Source: Halomarina halobia (GTDB taxonomy: Archaea; Halobacteriota; Halobacteria; Halobacteriales; Haloarculaceae). Taken from it: a stretch of 64,000 bases of DNA. The stretch lies in NCBI RefSeq assembly GCF_029338575.1, contig NZ_CP119992.1:930001-994000 (forward strand). Direction: 5' to 3'. Below the pieces are notes generated by a model that ran no database searches, was not told where the DNA came from, and saw only the letters and a program-made list of their open reading frames with translations. Below, piece after piece: positions 16,679 through 24,828 of this stretch; position 1 is the first letter of the stretch, and every line of letters begins with the position of its first letter. Made by a program: the position numbers and the translations under genes.

Positions 16679-17565
16679 GGCGACGAGAGGAACGCCTCGA
16701 TCTCGGCCACGACGCGCTCGGGCGCGTCGACGAACGGCGAGTGGCCGCAGTCCTCCAGCTCGACGAGGCGCGCGTTCGGGAGGTCCTCGACGGTCTCCGC
16801 GGCCATCTCGGCCGAGATGACGAGGTCGCGGTCCCCCCGGAGGACGAGCGTCGGCTGCGTCACGTCGGCCGCCCGGCCCGACCCCTCGCCGTAGTCGTTC
16901 TCGCGGTCGCTGACGTTGAAATGCGCGAGCGCGTAGTCCACGTCCGCGAGGTTGCGCTGGGTGAGCATGTCGTCGACGTAGCGCTCGTACCGCTCGTCGT
17001 CGGGCGTCTCGTGCGTGTAGATGAGCGCCTCCCAGATCGCCTTCAGCGCGTCGCGGTCCGCCTCGTCGTAGGCGCGCTGGACCGGCGCGACCTGCACCGG
17101 GTCGGCGGCGATCTCCTCGCGCGTCGTGAGGGGTTCGTCGGTCGGCCGGCCGTCCTCGTCCTTGCGGTAGATCGGGTAGCCCCGGGTGCTCACGGGCGCG
17201 ACCAGGACGATCCGCTCGACGCGGTCGGGGTGGGCGGCGGCGTACTCCATCGCCACCCCGCCGCCGGTCGACCAGCCGAGCAGGTGGAACGTATCGAGAC
17301 CGATCGCGTCGACGACGGCCGCCACGTCCCCCGCGAAGTCGGCGAGCGAGTCGACCGGCGTCCCGTAACTCGACTCCCCGAACCCGCGCAGGTCGATCGC
17401 GTAGAGCGCGTAACGCGCGTCCATCCGCTCGAAGAGCACGTCCATGTGGACCGAGGAGGTCATGTTGCCGTGCAGGAGCACGACCGGCACCTCGCCGCCC
17501 TCGCGCGCCCTGTAGGCGATCGTCTCGCCGGATGGAACCTCCACGAACCGCGGTTCTGCGTCCAT
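16675..17565 (-). CDS. Alpha/beta hydrolase
   Basis: This is a 296-residue alpha/beta-hydrolase-fold enzyme. It has the oxyanion-hole motif VVLLHGNMTSS (about 28-38), the nucleophile elbow GWSTGG (about 97-102; Ser nucleophile), a cap region and the C-terminal His in 'DCGHSPFVDAPE'. The likely acid is the Asp in 'LRGDRDLVI'. The substrate is unknown; epoxide hydrolase- or haloperoxidase-like esterases are possible. It is convergent with the FAH gene. Confidence 0.9.
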   Translation of the reverse strand: MDAEPRFVEVPSGETIAYRAREGGEVPVVLLHGNMTSSVHMDVLFERMDARYALYAIDLRGFGESSYGTPVDSLADFAGDVAAVVDAIGLDTFHLLGWSTGGGVAMEYAAAHPDRVERIVLVAPVSTRGYPIYRKDEDGRPTDEPLTTREEIAADPVQVAPVQRAYDEADRDALKAIWEALIYTHETPDDERYERYVDDMLTQRNLADVDYALAHFNVSDRENDYGEGSGRAADVTQPTLVLRGDRDLVISAEMAAETVEDLPNARLVELEDCGHSPFVDAPERVVAEIEAFLSSP

Positions 17566-17624
17566 GCGGTCGCGTCGCGTCAGGAGAGGGTAAAGATGCG
17601 GGAGGCGGTAGTCGGGGACGCGAG

Positions 17625-18083
17625 TCAGAGCGGAAGCCCGCCGGCGAGCGTTCCGGCGACGACGAGCAGGCCGACCGAGACGACCGACCCGGCCTGCAGG
17701 AAGGGCTTCGCGTCGCGGGCAGGCGTCCGGACCTTCCGCGCCCGGAGGCCGCTACGCATCCGCGCGGCACCGACCTCGACGAGCGCCGCCAGCGCGAACC
17801 ACAGGGCGATCATGGCGAGCACGAGGTGCCCCCGCGACGTCTCCAGCAGCAGGGGGACGGTGTACCCTCGCCCGGCCATGTGGCCGCCGGAGGCGAACGG
17901 GAAGAACGCGCTCGCCCGCGAGACCGTCGTCAGGCGGCCGGTGACGTACTCGAGGGGTTCGGGGCGGACGTCGCCGCGCAGCGCCAGCGGGAGGACGCTC
18001 GCGGTGACGAAGAGGACGGTGCCGGTCCACAGCCCGGCGAACGACAGGTGGACCACGTGGGCGACGGTGTCGACGAGCGACAT
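17625..18083 (-). CDS. Four-TM CopD-like membrane protein
   Basis: This 152-residue membrane protein has about four hydrophobic helices. It starts MSLVDTVAHVVHLSFAGLW, with His residues at the first helix like CopD/DUF-type copper-resistance membrane proteins and related haloarchaeal 'transporter' annotations. 'FPFASGGHMAGRGYT' is a loop between helices 2 and 3. The ATG at 18083 lies immediately upstream of the first helix. It is divergent from hisC. Copper transport is a family-level guess only. Confidence 0.65.
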   Translation of the reverse strand: MSLVDTVAHVVHLSFAGLWTGTVLFVTASVLPLALRGDVRPEPLEYVTGRLTTVSRASAFFPFASGGHMAGRGYTVPLLLETSRGHLVLAMIALWFALAALVEVGAARMRSGLRARKVRTPARDAKPFLQAGSVVSVGLLVVAGTLAGGLPL

Positions 18084-18200
18084 ATCCGGATCGATGAACG
18101 GCCCGGGGAAGATACTGTCGACTGCACGCCGCCCCGGCGGCGTGCGACGGATCGACACCGGTTGACTACGCTTAAGGCGGCGCGTCCGCAGTCTCCGAGT

Positions 18201-19328
18201 ATGCAACCGCGCGACCTCTCCGCCTACGACGTCTACCAGGCCGGGCGGGGGAACGAGGAGGTCGCCCGGGAACTCGGGATGGACCCCGAGGACCTGATCG
18301 CGCTCTCCTCGAACGAGAACCCCCTCGGCGCGAGTCCGAAGGCCGTCGCGGCCGTCCGCGAGGCCGCCGACTCGATCAACACCTACCCGAAGGCCTCCCA
18401 CGCGGACCTGATCGAGAAGCTGGCGGCGCGGTGGGACGTCGCGCCCGTCCAGGTGTGGCTCGCCCCCGGCGGGGACGGCGCGATCGACTACCTCCACCGC
18501 GCCCTGCTCGCGCCCGGCGACCGCGTCCTCGTGCCCGATCCCGGCTTCTCCTACTACGCGATGAGCGCCCGTTACCACCACGGGACGGCGCGCGCCTACC
18601 GGATCCGGAAGGCCGAGGACTTCGCACAGACGGCCGGGGCGGTCCTCGACGCGTACGACGGCGAGCGGATCGTCTACCTCACGAGCCCGCACAGCCCCCT
18701 CGGAACCGAGATCTCGGCCGGCGGGGTCGCGGAGATCGCCGACGGGACCGACGAGGAGACGCTGGTCGTCGTCGACGAGGCCTACGGCGAGTTCACGGAC
18801 GCCCCGAGCAAGGCGGAACTCGTCCGCGAGCGCGACGACGTGGCCGTCCTCCGCACGTTCTCGAAGGCCTACGGGCTCGCGGGGCTCCGGCTTGGCTACC
18901 TGCTCGCGCCCGGGGCGTGGGCGGACGCCTACGCCCGCGTGAACACGCCCTTCGGGGTGAACAAGCTCGCCTGTCGCGCCGGGCTGGCGGCGCTCGACGA
19001 CGACGACCACGTGGAGCGCAGCGTCGAGGCCGTCCGCTGGGCGCGCGAGTACATGTACGCGAACTTGGACGCCCGGACGTGGGAGAGCGCGGGCAACTTC
19101 GTGCTCGCGGACGTCGGCGAGGGGGTCGAGGGCGACGAGCCGCGGCGTCGCTCGACGACTGACGAGGCGGCGTCCTCCCCGGCGTCGGCCGTCGCCGACG
19201 CCTGTCAGCGCGAGGGCGTCATCGTCCGCGACTGCACGAGCTTCGGGCTGCCCGGGTGCATCCGGATCACCTGCGGGACGCGGGAGGAAACCGAGCGCGC
19301 CGTGGAGGTCGTGAACCGCGTCGCATGA
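18201..19328 (+). CDS. hisC: Histidinol-phosphate aminotransferase
   Basis: This 375-residue fold-type I PLP enzyme converts histidinol phosphate and 2-oxoglutarate in histidine biosynthesis. 'SSNENPLGASPKAV' near residue 35, the Asp/Tyr PLP contacts in 'VVVDEAYGEF', and the Schiff-base lysine in 'RTFSKAYGLAGLRLGY' (Lys222) are clear. 'CIRITCGT' near the C-terminus is the substrate phosphate contact. A short acidic/Ser insertion (about 315-330) precedes the last domain. The stop overlaps the next gene's ATG by 4 bp, so hisC heads a three-gene operon with an AK6-like kinase and a CDP-alcohol transferase. Confidence 0.93.
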   Translation: MQPRDLSAYDVYQAGRGNEEVARELGMDPEDLIALSSNENPLGASPKAVAAVREAADSINTYPKASHADLIEKLAARWDVAPVQVWLAPGGDGAIDYLHRALLAPGDRVLVPDPGFSYYAMSARYHHGTARAYRIRKAEDFAQTAGAVLDAYDGERIVYLTSPHSPLGTEISAGGVAEIADGTDEETLVVVDEAYGEFTDAPSKAELVRERDDVAVLRTFSKAYGLAGLRLGYLLAPGAWADAYARVNTPFGVNKLACRAGLAALDDDDHVERSVEAVRWAREYMYANLDARTWESAGNFVLADVGEGVEGDEPRRRSTTDEAASSPASAVADACQREGVIVRDCTSFGLPGCIRITCGTREETERAVEVVNRVA

Positions 19329-19849
19329 GGGTCGCAGTCACCGGCACCCCCGGAACGGGGAAGACCACCGCGACCGACCTCGTGGCGTCGCCGCTCGACG
19401 TGCTCCACCTCAACGACGCGATCCGGGCGGAGGGGTTCCACGAGGGCGAGGACCCCGATCGGGGGAGCCTCTACGCCGACCTCGACGCGCTCGCGGCGTG
19501 GGTCGACGAGCGTGCGAACGAGCGAGGGACGGACGGCTTGCTGCTCGAATCGCACCTCGCTCACCGTCTCGACGCGGACCGCGTGGTCGTCCTGCGCTGT
19601 CGTCCGGCGGAGGTAGAGCGTCGGCTGACCGAACGGGGCGAGCCGCCGGCGAAGGCCCGCGAGAACGCCGAGGCGGAGGCGCTCGACGTGATCCTCGCGG
19701 AGGCGGTCGAGCGCCACGGCGCGGACGCGGTGTACGAGATCGACACGACTGACCTCCATCCCGAGGCGGTCGCCCGCGAGATCGAGGCCGTCGTCGCGGG
19801 CGACCGCGAACCGAGCGCCGGCGGGGTGGACTTCACCGACTACCTATGA
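19325..19849 (+). CDS. AK6/Fap7-type adenylate kinase-like NTPase
   Basis: This 174-residue P-loop kinase starts RVAVTGTPGTGKTT (Walker A at about 5-14) and lacks the LID region of standard adenylate kinase. It contains the 'VVVLRCRPAEVERRLTERG' strand-helix and the 'ENAEAEALDVI' helix typical of the AK6/Fap7 family. In eukaryotes Fap7 acts in small-subunit ribosome maturation; archaeal homologues bind ribosomal protein S11. The 4-bp overlaps at both ends indicate translational coupling with hisC and the CDP-alcohol transferase gene. Confidence 0.88.
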   Translation: MRVAVTGTPGTGKTTATDLVASPLDVLHLNDAIRAEGFHEGEDPDRGSLYADLDALAAWVDERANERGTDGLLLESHLAHRLDADRVVVLRCRPAEVERRLTERGEPPAKARENAEAEALDVILAEAVERHGADAVYEIDTTDLHPEAVAREIEAVVAGDREPSAGGVDFTDYL

Positions 19850-20454
19850 CGCTCGATCAGCTCAGACCCGTGGCGAACCGCGCGCTCGACCCCTTCGTGA
19901 ACGTCTCCGAGCGGCTGGGCCTCACGCCGAACGCGGTGAGCGTCGTGGCGATGGGGCTCGCGGTGGCCGCGGGCGCGGCGTTCGCGTTCGCGGGCGACGC
20001 GCCGCTGCTCTACCTGCTCGGGGCGGTGCTCGTCTTCCTCAACGGGTGGCTCGACCTGCTCGACGGGGCGCTCGCGCGGCGGCTCGGGACCGCCTCGCCC
20101 GCCGGCGACCTCCTCGACCACGTCCTCGACCGCTACGCGGACATCGTGATGCTCGTCGGCCTCGCCGCGGGCGTCCGGCAGTGGGCGATCGGCCTCGCGG
20201 CGGTGACGGGCGTGCTGATGACCTCCTATCTCGGCACGCAGGCGCAGGCCGTCGGCCTCGACCGCGTCTACGGCGGGCTCGTCGGGCGGGCCGACCGCCT
20301 CGCGCTGATCGGGCTCGTCGGCGCGCTCGCGGCGTTCGTCACCGGCGCGCTGTCGGGGTTGACCGTCGTCGGGTGGCTGCTGGTCTTCTTCGCCGTCGTC
20401 GGACACATCACCGCCCTACAGCGCTTCTATCGCTCGATGCGCGCGCTACGCTGA
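19846..20454 (+). CDS. CDP-alcohol phosphatidyltransferase
   Basis: This 202-residue membrane enzyme has about six hydrophobic segments. The CDP-alcohol signature D-G-x2-A-R-x8-G-x3-D-x3-D is present as 'DGALARRLGTASPAGDLLDHVLD' split over about residues 73-95. Family members make phospholipid head groups, e.g. archaetidylinositol phosphate, archaetidylglycerol phosphate or archaetidylserine. The short length and arrangement fit archaetidylinositol-phosphate synthase-like enzymes, but the alcohol substrate is not readable. It is last in the hisC operon. Confidence 0.88.
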   Translation: MTLDQLRPVANRALDPFVNVSERLGLTPNAVSVVAMGLAVAAGAAFAFAGDAPLLYLLGAVLVFLNGWLDLLDGALARRLGTASPAGDLLDHVLDRYADIVMLVGLAAGVRQWAIGLAAVTGVLMTSYLGTQAQAVGLDRVYGGLVGRADRLALIGLVGALAAFVTGALSGLTVVGWLLVFFAVVGHITALQRFYRSMRALR

Positions 20455-20470
20455 GCGGTCAGGGCGCACG

Positions 20471-20478
20471 ATTTATAC
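20471..20478 (+). promoter_or_regulatory. TATA box of the aMBF1 gene
   Basis: ATTTATAC is centred 27 bp upstream of the ATG at 20501, an almost ideal haloarchaeal box and spacing for a leaderless transcript. Confidence 0.6.
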
Positions 20479-20500
20479 GGTGGCGTGGCAAAGACCCCCC

Positions 20501-21028
20501 ATGGCTCAGTGTGAGATGTGCGGAGCGGAGACTTCGTCGCCGAAGACGGTCAAGATCGAGGGGGCGGAGATCGACGTCTGCTCCAGCTGCGCGCAGTTCG
20601 GGACCGAGGTTCGCACCCAGTCGTCCGGGAGCGCCTCCACCAAGTACTCCACGGGGTCCTCGGGGTCGAGCGGGTCCGGGTCCGGATCGGCGGGATCGTC
20701 GGGGTCCTCCGGCGGGACGCGCCGACGGCGCGACATGTTCGACCAGATGGATGAGGTCGTCCAGGACTACGACGCGCGCATCCGGAGCGCCCGCGAAGCG
20801 GCGGGCCTGACGCAGGAGGAACTCGCGAAGCAGCTCAACGAGAAGGCGAGCCTCGTCCGCAAGCTCGAACGCGGGGACATGCTCCCGAGCGACGACGTCC
20901 AGCGCAAGCTCGAACGCAAGCTCGACATCACGCTCACCGAGGGAGCCACCGACGACGACACCGAGTGGGAGGGCGGCGCGTCGACGGGGTCGTACACGCT
21001 CGGCGACGTGGTCAAGCGGAAGGACTGA
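20501..21028 (+). CDS. Archaeal multiprotein bridging factor aMBF1
   Basis: The protein has 175 residues. An N-terminal zinc ribbon (Cys-x2-Cys at 4-7 and Cys-x2-Cys at about 28-31) is followed by a Ser/Gly-rich linker of about 30 residues. Then comes a basic patch and a cro/C1-type HTH (IRSAREAAGLTQEELAKQL, then SLVRKLERGDMLPS). This is the standard aMBF1 layout; the protein contacts the basal transcription machinery or ribosome. The long SSG-type linker is a local feature. Confidence 0.93.
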   Translation: MAQCEMCGAETSSPKTVKIEGAEIDVCSSCAQFGTEVRTQSSGSASTKYSTGSSGSSGSGSGSAGSSGSSGGTRRRRDMFDQMDEVVQDYDARIRSAREAAGLTQEELAKQLNEKASLVRKLERGDMLPSDDVQRKLERKLDITLTEGATDDDTEWEGGASTGSYTLGDVVKRKD

Positions 21029-21043
21029 GGCCGACGCTCTCCT

Positions 21044-21448
21044 TCAGATCTCGAAGTGCGGGTTCCACGCCACCTCCCAGCGGTAGCCGTCCGGGTCGTC
21101 GAAGTAGCCCGCGTAACCGCCCCAGTCGGTCTCCTGCGGCGACTTCACGACCTCGGCACCCGCCGCCTCGGCCTCTGCGACGACCGCGTCCACGTCCGCC
21201 CGCGACGCGACGTTGTGCGCGAGCGTGATCCCCCCGAACCCGCCGTCCCTGGTCGGGTCCGCGGCGTTCGCGTCAGCCGCGAGTAGTTCGACCGGATAGA
21301 GCGCCAGCCACGCCCCCTCGGTGGTGAAGAACGCGACGTCCGCGTCCGTTCGCTCTCGCATCGGGAGGCCGAGCCCGTCGCGGTAGAACTCGATCGAGCG
21401 GTCCAGGTCGGAGACGCCGAGCGTCACGAGGCTGACGTGGGGATCCAT
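21044..21448 (-). CDS. VOC (glyoxalase/bleomycin resistance) superfamily protein
   Basis: This is a 134-residue VOC-fold protein with two beta-alpha-beta-beta-beta repeats. The first starts [23 protein letters not shown] and the second [25 protein letters not shown]. The C-terminal '[17 protein letters not shown]' carries the conserved Glu metal ligand. Members bind metal and act as lyases, dioxygenases or resistance proteins; the substrate is unknown here. It is convergent with the aMBF1 gene. Confidence 0.88.
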   Translation of the reverse strand: MDPHVSLVTLGVSDLDRSIEFYRDGLGLPMRERTDADVAFFTTEGAWLALYPVELLAADANAADPTRDGGFGGITLAHNVASRADVDAVVAEAEAAGAEVVKSPQETDWGGYAGYFDDPDGYRWEVAWNPHFEI

Positions 21449-21534
21449 GCGACCCGGACGCCGGGCGACGGCAAAGCGGTGCCGGCGAGCGCCGAACGGG
21501 TAGCTATAACTCCCCTCCGGGACCGACTCCCGAT

Positions 21535-22179
21535 ATGTTCGTCCTCGTCAACCTCAAGGCGTACCCCTGCGACCCGGTCGCGGTCGCCAACGCCGCCGCG
21601 ACCGTCGCCGACGACACCGACGCGCGCATCGCCGTCGCCCCGCAGGCGGCCCACCTCTCCGCGGTCGCCGGGACCGGCGTCGAGACGTGGGCCCAGCACG
21701 TGGACGGCGTCGAACACGGCAGCCACACCGGGAGCACGCTGGCGGAGGCGGTCGCCGACGCGGGCGCGGTCGGTACGCTGATCAACCACTCCGAGCGCCG
21801 CCTTCGACTCGCGGACGTCGACGCGGGCCTGCGCGCCGCGGAGCGCGCCGGGCTGGAGACGGTCGTCTGCGCGAACAACCCCCGACAGGTCGGCGCGGCG
21901 ACCGCGCTCGGCCCGGACGCGGTCGCCGTCGAGCCGCCGGAGCTCATCGGTACGGGGACGCCGGTGAGCCAGGCCGACCCCGACGTCGTCGAGGACGCCG
22001 TCGCGGCCGCCGCGGCGGTCGACGAGTCGGTTCCGGTGCTCTGCGGCGCGGGCATCTCGACCGGCGAGGACCTCGCCGCCGCCCGCGAACTCGGCAGCGA
22101 GGGCGTCCTCCTCGCCAGCGGCGTCGCGAAGGCCGACGACCCCGAGGCCGCCCTGCGCGACCTCGTCTCCGGCGTCTGA
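21535..22179 (+). CDS. tpiA: Triosephosphate isomerase
   Basis: This is a 214-residue archaeal-type triosephosphate isomerase, shorter than bacterial enzymes (about 250), as usual in archaea. Catalytic residues are visible: Asn6 and Lys8 in VNLKAY, His85 in 'INHSERR' and Glu133 in '[11 protein letters not shown]'. The phosphate-binding 'CGAGIST' lies near 180. It interconverts dihydroxyacetone phosphate and glyceraldehyde 3-phosphate. A TATA-like CTATAAC at 21504-21510 lies 28 bp upstream of the ATG. Confidence 0.95.
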   Translation: MFVLVNLKAYPCDPVAVANAAATVADDTDARIAVAPQAAHLSAVAGTGVETWAQHVDGVEHGSHTGSTLAEAVADAGAVGTLINHSERRLRLADVDAGLRAAERAGLETVVCANNPRQVGAATALGPDAVAVEPPELIGTGTPVSQADPDVVEDAVAAAAAVDESVPVLCGAGISTGEDLAAARELGSEGVLLASGVAKADDPEAALRDLVSGV

Positions 22180-22300
22180 GGGCCGTCTGCCGACGAGTCC
22201 GCGCTCCGCGGGGCCCGGACTCGTACCTCGCCCTCGTCTCCCGCCCCCGCCGCCGACGTGCGCACCCTTTTGACCCGTGGGAACCAACCCCACGAACGTC

Positions 22301-23605
22301 ATGGCACAGCGAGAGGTACGACAGGAACTGACGGTCGACGAGTTCACGCTGGGGCTGGTCGGCCCCGACCAGGAGTGGGCGGGGACGGTCGCGGACGGCG
22401 GAACGGTACGGACGCACACGCCGCCGGGGTGCTGGGGTCCGATGATAACGCCCTCGTTCCGCGGCGGCCACGAGGTGACCCGACCGATCGCCGTCGAGGG
22501 CGCGGAGGTGGGCGACGCCATCGCCGTCCGCATCAGGGACGTCGAGGTGACGAGCGTCGCCACGAGCACGGGGAGCATGGCCGAGCGCGAGGGGGCGTTC
22601 GGCGACGACCCGTTCGTGGACCACCGCTGCCCGGAGTGCGGCGCGGCGTGGCCGGAGACGGTCGTCGAGGGGACCGGCGAGGAGTCGATTAGATGCGCCG
22701 AGTGCGGCGCGAACGCCTCCTCGTTCGGCTTCGAGTACGGCTACACCGTCGTCTTCGACGACGACCGCACGATCGGGCTCACGGTCGGCCCCGAGGGGGC
22801 GGACGCGCTCGCCGAGGACGCCGAGGAGCTGATGGCGCTCCCGGAGAACTCCCGCCAGCATCCCATCCTCCTCTACAAGCCCGCGGAGATGCCCGGCGCG
22901 ATCGGGCACCTCCGTCCCTTCGTCGGGAACATCGGGACGACGCCGCCGGTCGAACTCCCCGACTCCCACAACGCGGGGGACTTCGGGCAGTTCCTCGTCG
23001 GCGCGGAGCACGACTGGGGGCTCGCGGACGAATCCGAACTCGAGAAGCGGACGGACGGCCACATGGACTCGAACGAGGTCCGCGCCGGGGCGGTGCTGAT
23101 CTGCCCCGTGAAGGTCGACGGCGGCGGCCTCTACGTGGGCGACCTCCACGCCAACCAGGGCGACGGCGAACTCTCCCTGCACACGACCGACGTGAGCGGG
23201 TGGACCGAACTGGAGGTGGAGGTGATAAAGGGCCTCGACGTCGACGGCCCGCTCCTCCTGCCGAACGTCGAGGACCTGCCCCACATCGCCAGGCCGATCA
23301 GCGCCGACGAGCGCGAGCGGGGCGAGGCGCTGGCCGAGGAGTACGGCGTCGACCTCGACGACCTCGGGCCGATCCAGGTGATCGGCAGCGGCGCGACGAT
23401 CAACGACGCGACGGACAACGCCTTCGAGCGCGCGAGCGACCTCCTCGACATGAGCGTCGGCGAGGTGCGGGGGCGCTGTACCTTCACTGGCGGCGTCGAG
23501 ATCGCCCGCCTGCCGGGGGTCGTTCAACTGACCCTGCTCGCGCCGATGGACGTGCTGGAGGAGCGCGGCCTCGCCGACCTCGTGCGCGAACAGTACGACC
23601 TCTAG
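22301..23605 (+). CDS. Acetamidase/formamidase-family hydrolase with zinc-ribbon insertion
   Basis: This 434-residue protein belongs to the acetamidase/formamidase (FmdA/AmdA) family, shown by 'VTRPIAVEGAEVGDAIAVRI', 'GHLRPFVGNIGTTP', 'DSHNAGDFG', 'GGLYVGDLHANQGDGE' and the C-terminal 'VVQLTLLAPMDVL'. The enzymes hydrolyse small amides to the acid and ammonia. Between about residues 107 and 140 it contains two Cys-x2-Cys pairs (CPECGAAW and CAECGANA), a zinc ribbon that standard formamidases lack. A second family member, FmdA-like, is at 48.3-49.6 kb. The ATG at 22301 has an AT-leaning element about 30 bp upstream. Confidence 0.88.
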   Translation: MAQREVRQELTVDEFTLGLVGPDQEWAGTVADGGTVRTHTPPGCWGPMITPSFRGGHEVTRPIAVEGAEVGDAIAVRIRDVEVTSVATSTGSMAEREGAFGDDPFVDHRCPECGAAWPETVVEGTGEESIRCAECGANASSFGFEYGYTVVFDDDRTIGLTVGPEGADALAEDAEELMALPENSRQHPILLYKPAEMPGAIGHLRPFVGNIGTTPPVELPDSHNAGDFGQFLVGAEHDWGLADESELEKRTDGHMDSNEVRAGAVLICPVKVDGGGLYVGDLHANQGDGELSLHTTDVSGWTELEVEVIKGLDVDGPLLLPNVEDLPHIARPISADERERGEALAEEYGVDLDDLGPIQVIGSGATINDATDNAFERASDLLDMSVGEVRGRCTFTGGVEIARLPGVVQLTLLAPMDVLEERGLADLVREQYDL

Positions 23606-23609
23606 ATCC

Positions 23610-23870
23610 CTACCCCCCGCGCATCGCCGGGTAGACGGTGAGCGACTCGTCGGCCGCCAGCGCGTCGGCCGGATCGACGCGCTCGCCGTCGCGCGTCAGC
23701 CGGACGCTCGGGCGGAGGTCGCCCGCCCCGTCGAACAACTGATCCCGGGCGCGGGGGTAGCGATCGACGAACGCCCAGAGCGCGTCGCGGGCGGTCCCGC
23801 CGTCGAACTCGACCTCGACGGTCTTCGCGCCGGTCACGCCGCGGAGGGGACCGAACAGCGTCAGCTCCAT
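23610..23870 (-). CDS. MoaD/ThiS-type ubiquitin-like protein (SAMP-like)
   Basis: This is an 86-residue beta-grasp protein ending in the diagnostic Gly-Gly. The N-terminal strands (MELTLFGPLRGVTGAKTVEV) and the last strand before the tail (ESLTVYPAMRGG) match archaeal SAMP/MoaD proteins. These donate sulfur for molybdopterin or tRNA thiolation and can be conjugated to proteins as small modifiers. It is convergent with the acetamidase gene (4 bp apart). Which of the SAMP roles applies is not readable. Confidence 0.85.
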   Translation of the reverse strand: MELTLFGPLRGVTGAKTVEVEFDGGTARDALWAFVDRYPRARDQLFDGAGDLRPSVRLTRDGERVDPADALAADESLTVYPAMRGG

Positions 23871-24015
23871 GCCCGCGTCTCGTCCGGGGGCGGGAAAAAC
23901 GGCTCCATCGAAACGCGCCGGGAGTAGCGTCCCCCTGCGACGGTCACCGCCTCGGTCTCGCACCTAACGTGCCGAACACCGAGTCTTTAATCGCTGGACG
24001 CGGTACGTCTCTGTC

Positions 24016-24714
24016 ATGGGAGATCCGATCGAGGCGATCCTGTTCGACCTCGACGACACGCTCTGTACGTATCGCCGTTCCGGGCAGGAGATCCTCTCGC
24101 TGGCGTTCGAGGCGATCGGTCGCGAACCGTTCTTCACCGCCGAGGGGTACTACGAGATCTTCGACGACTTCGTCACCGATAGCGACAGCGGGCTCGAAAA
24201 CCGCCAGCGATGTTTCGCCGCGCTCGCGGAACGAGCGGGATACAGTCCGAGCGTCGGTCGAGAGGTCGCAGACGCCTACGCCGAGGAACGCGATCAGACA
24301 AACGTACGGTGGTTGCCCGGAGCGAAGGAGGCTCTCGACGTACATTCACCGGACTATTCACTCGCGCTTATCACGAACGGCCCTCCGGAGTGGCAGATCC
24401 AGAAGATCGATGCGTTGGGCATCGCGGACCGCTTCGAGACGATCGTCTACGCCGGATACGACACCGCACCGAAACCGGACCCGGAACCGTTTCACATCGC
24501 ACTCGATCGATTGAATACGGAACCGGAACGAGCGGTCACGGTCGGAAATTCGCTCGGAAGCGACGTCGCCGGGGCACACAGTGCCGGCGTGCGCTCGATA
24601 TGGCTAGACGCCGACGGGATCGACGACCCGGAGCCAGCCCCACACCACCGGATCGAGACGATGAGCGATCTGACCGACGATTCCCGATCCCTGTTCACGA
24701 TCGCGGAACGCTGA
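24016..24714 (+). CDS. HAD-superfamily hydrolase
   Basis: This is a 232-residue HAD phosphatase. Motif I is 'FDLDDTLCTY' (nucleophile Asp at about residue 11), motif II the Thr/Asn in 'LALITNGPPEWQ', motif III the Lys in 'TAPKPDPEPFHIAL', and motif IV 'VGNSLGSDVAGA'. The helical cap lies between motifs I and II (C1 type). The substrate is a small phosphorylated metabolite, not determinable. A TATA-like TCTTTAAT lies about 30 bp upstream. Confidence 0.9.
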   Translation: MGDPIEAILFDLDDTLCTYRRSGQEILSLAFEAIGREPFFTAEGYYEIFDDFVTDSDSGLENRQRCFAALAERAGYSPSVGREVADAYAEERDQTNVRWLPGAKEALDVHSPDYSLALITNGPPEWQIQKIDALGIADRFETIVYAGYDTAPKPDPEPFHIALDRLNTEPERAVTVGNSLGSDVAGAHSAGVRSIWLDADGIDDPEPAPHHRIETMSDLTDDSRSLFTIAER

Positions 24715-24828
24715 CCGGTCCACGGAGGGCACGTCTGCCCGTGTCGTGTACCGATGTGATCGAGGTCGGAGCGGAGCACTCACGAGTCGAACAGGTGGCG
24801 ATGAAGGTGCGCCGAAGCGATCCGGGGG

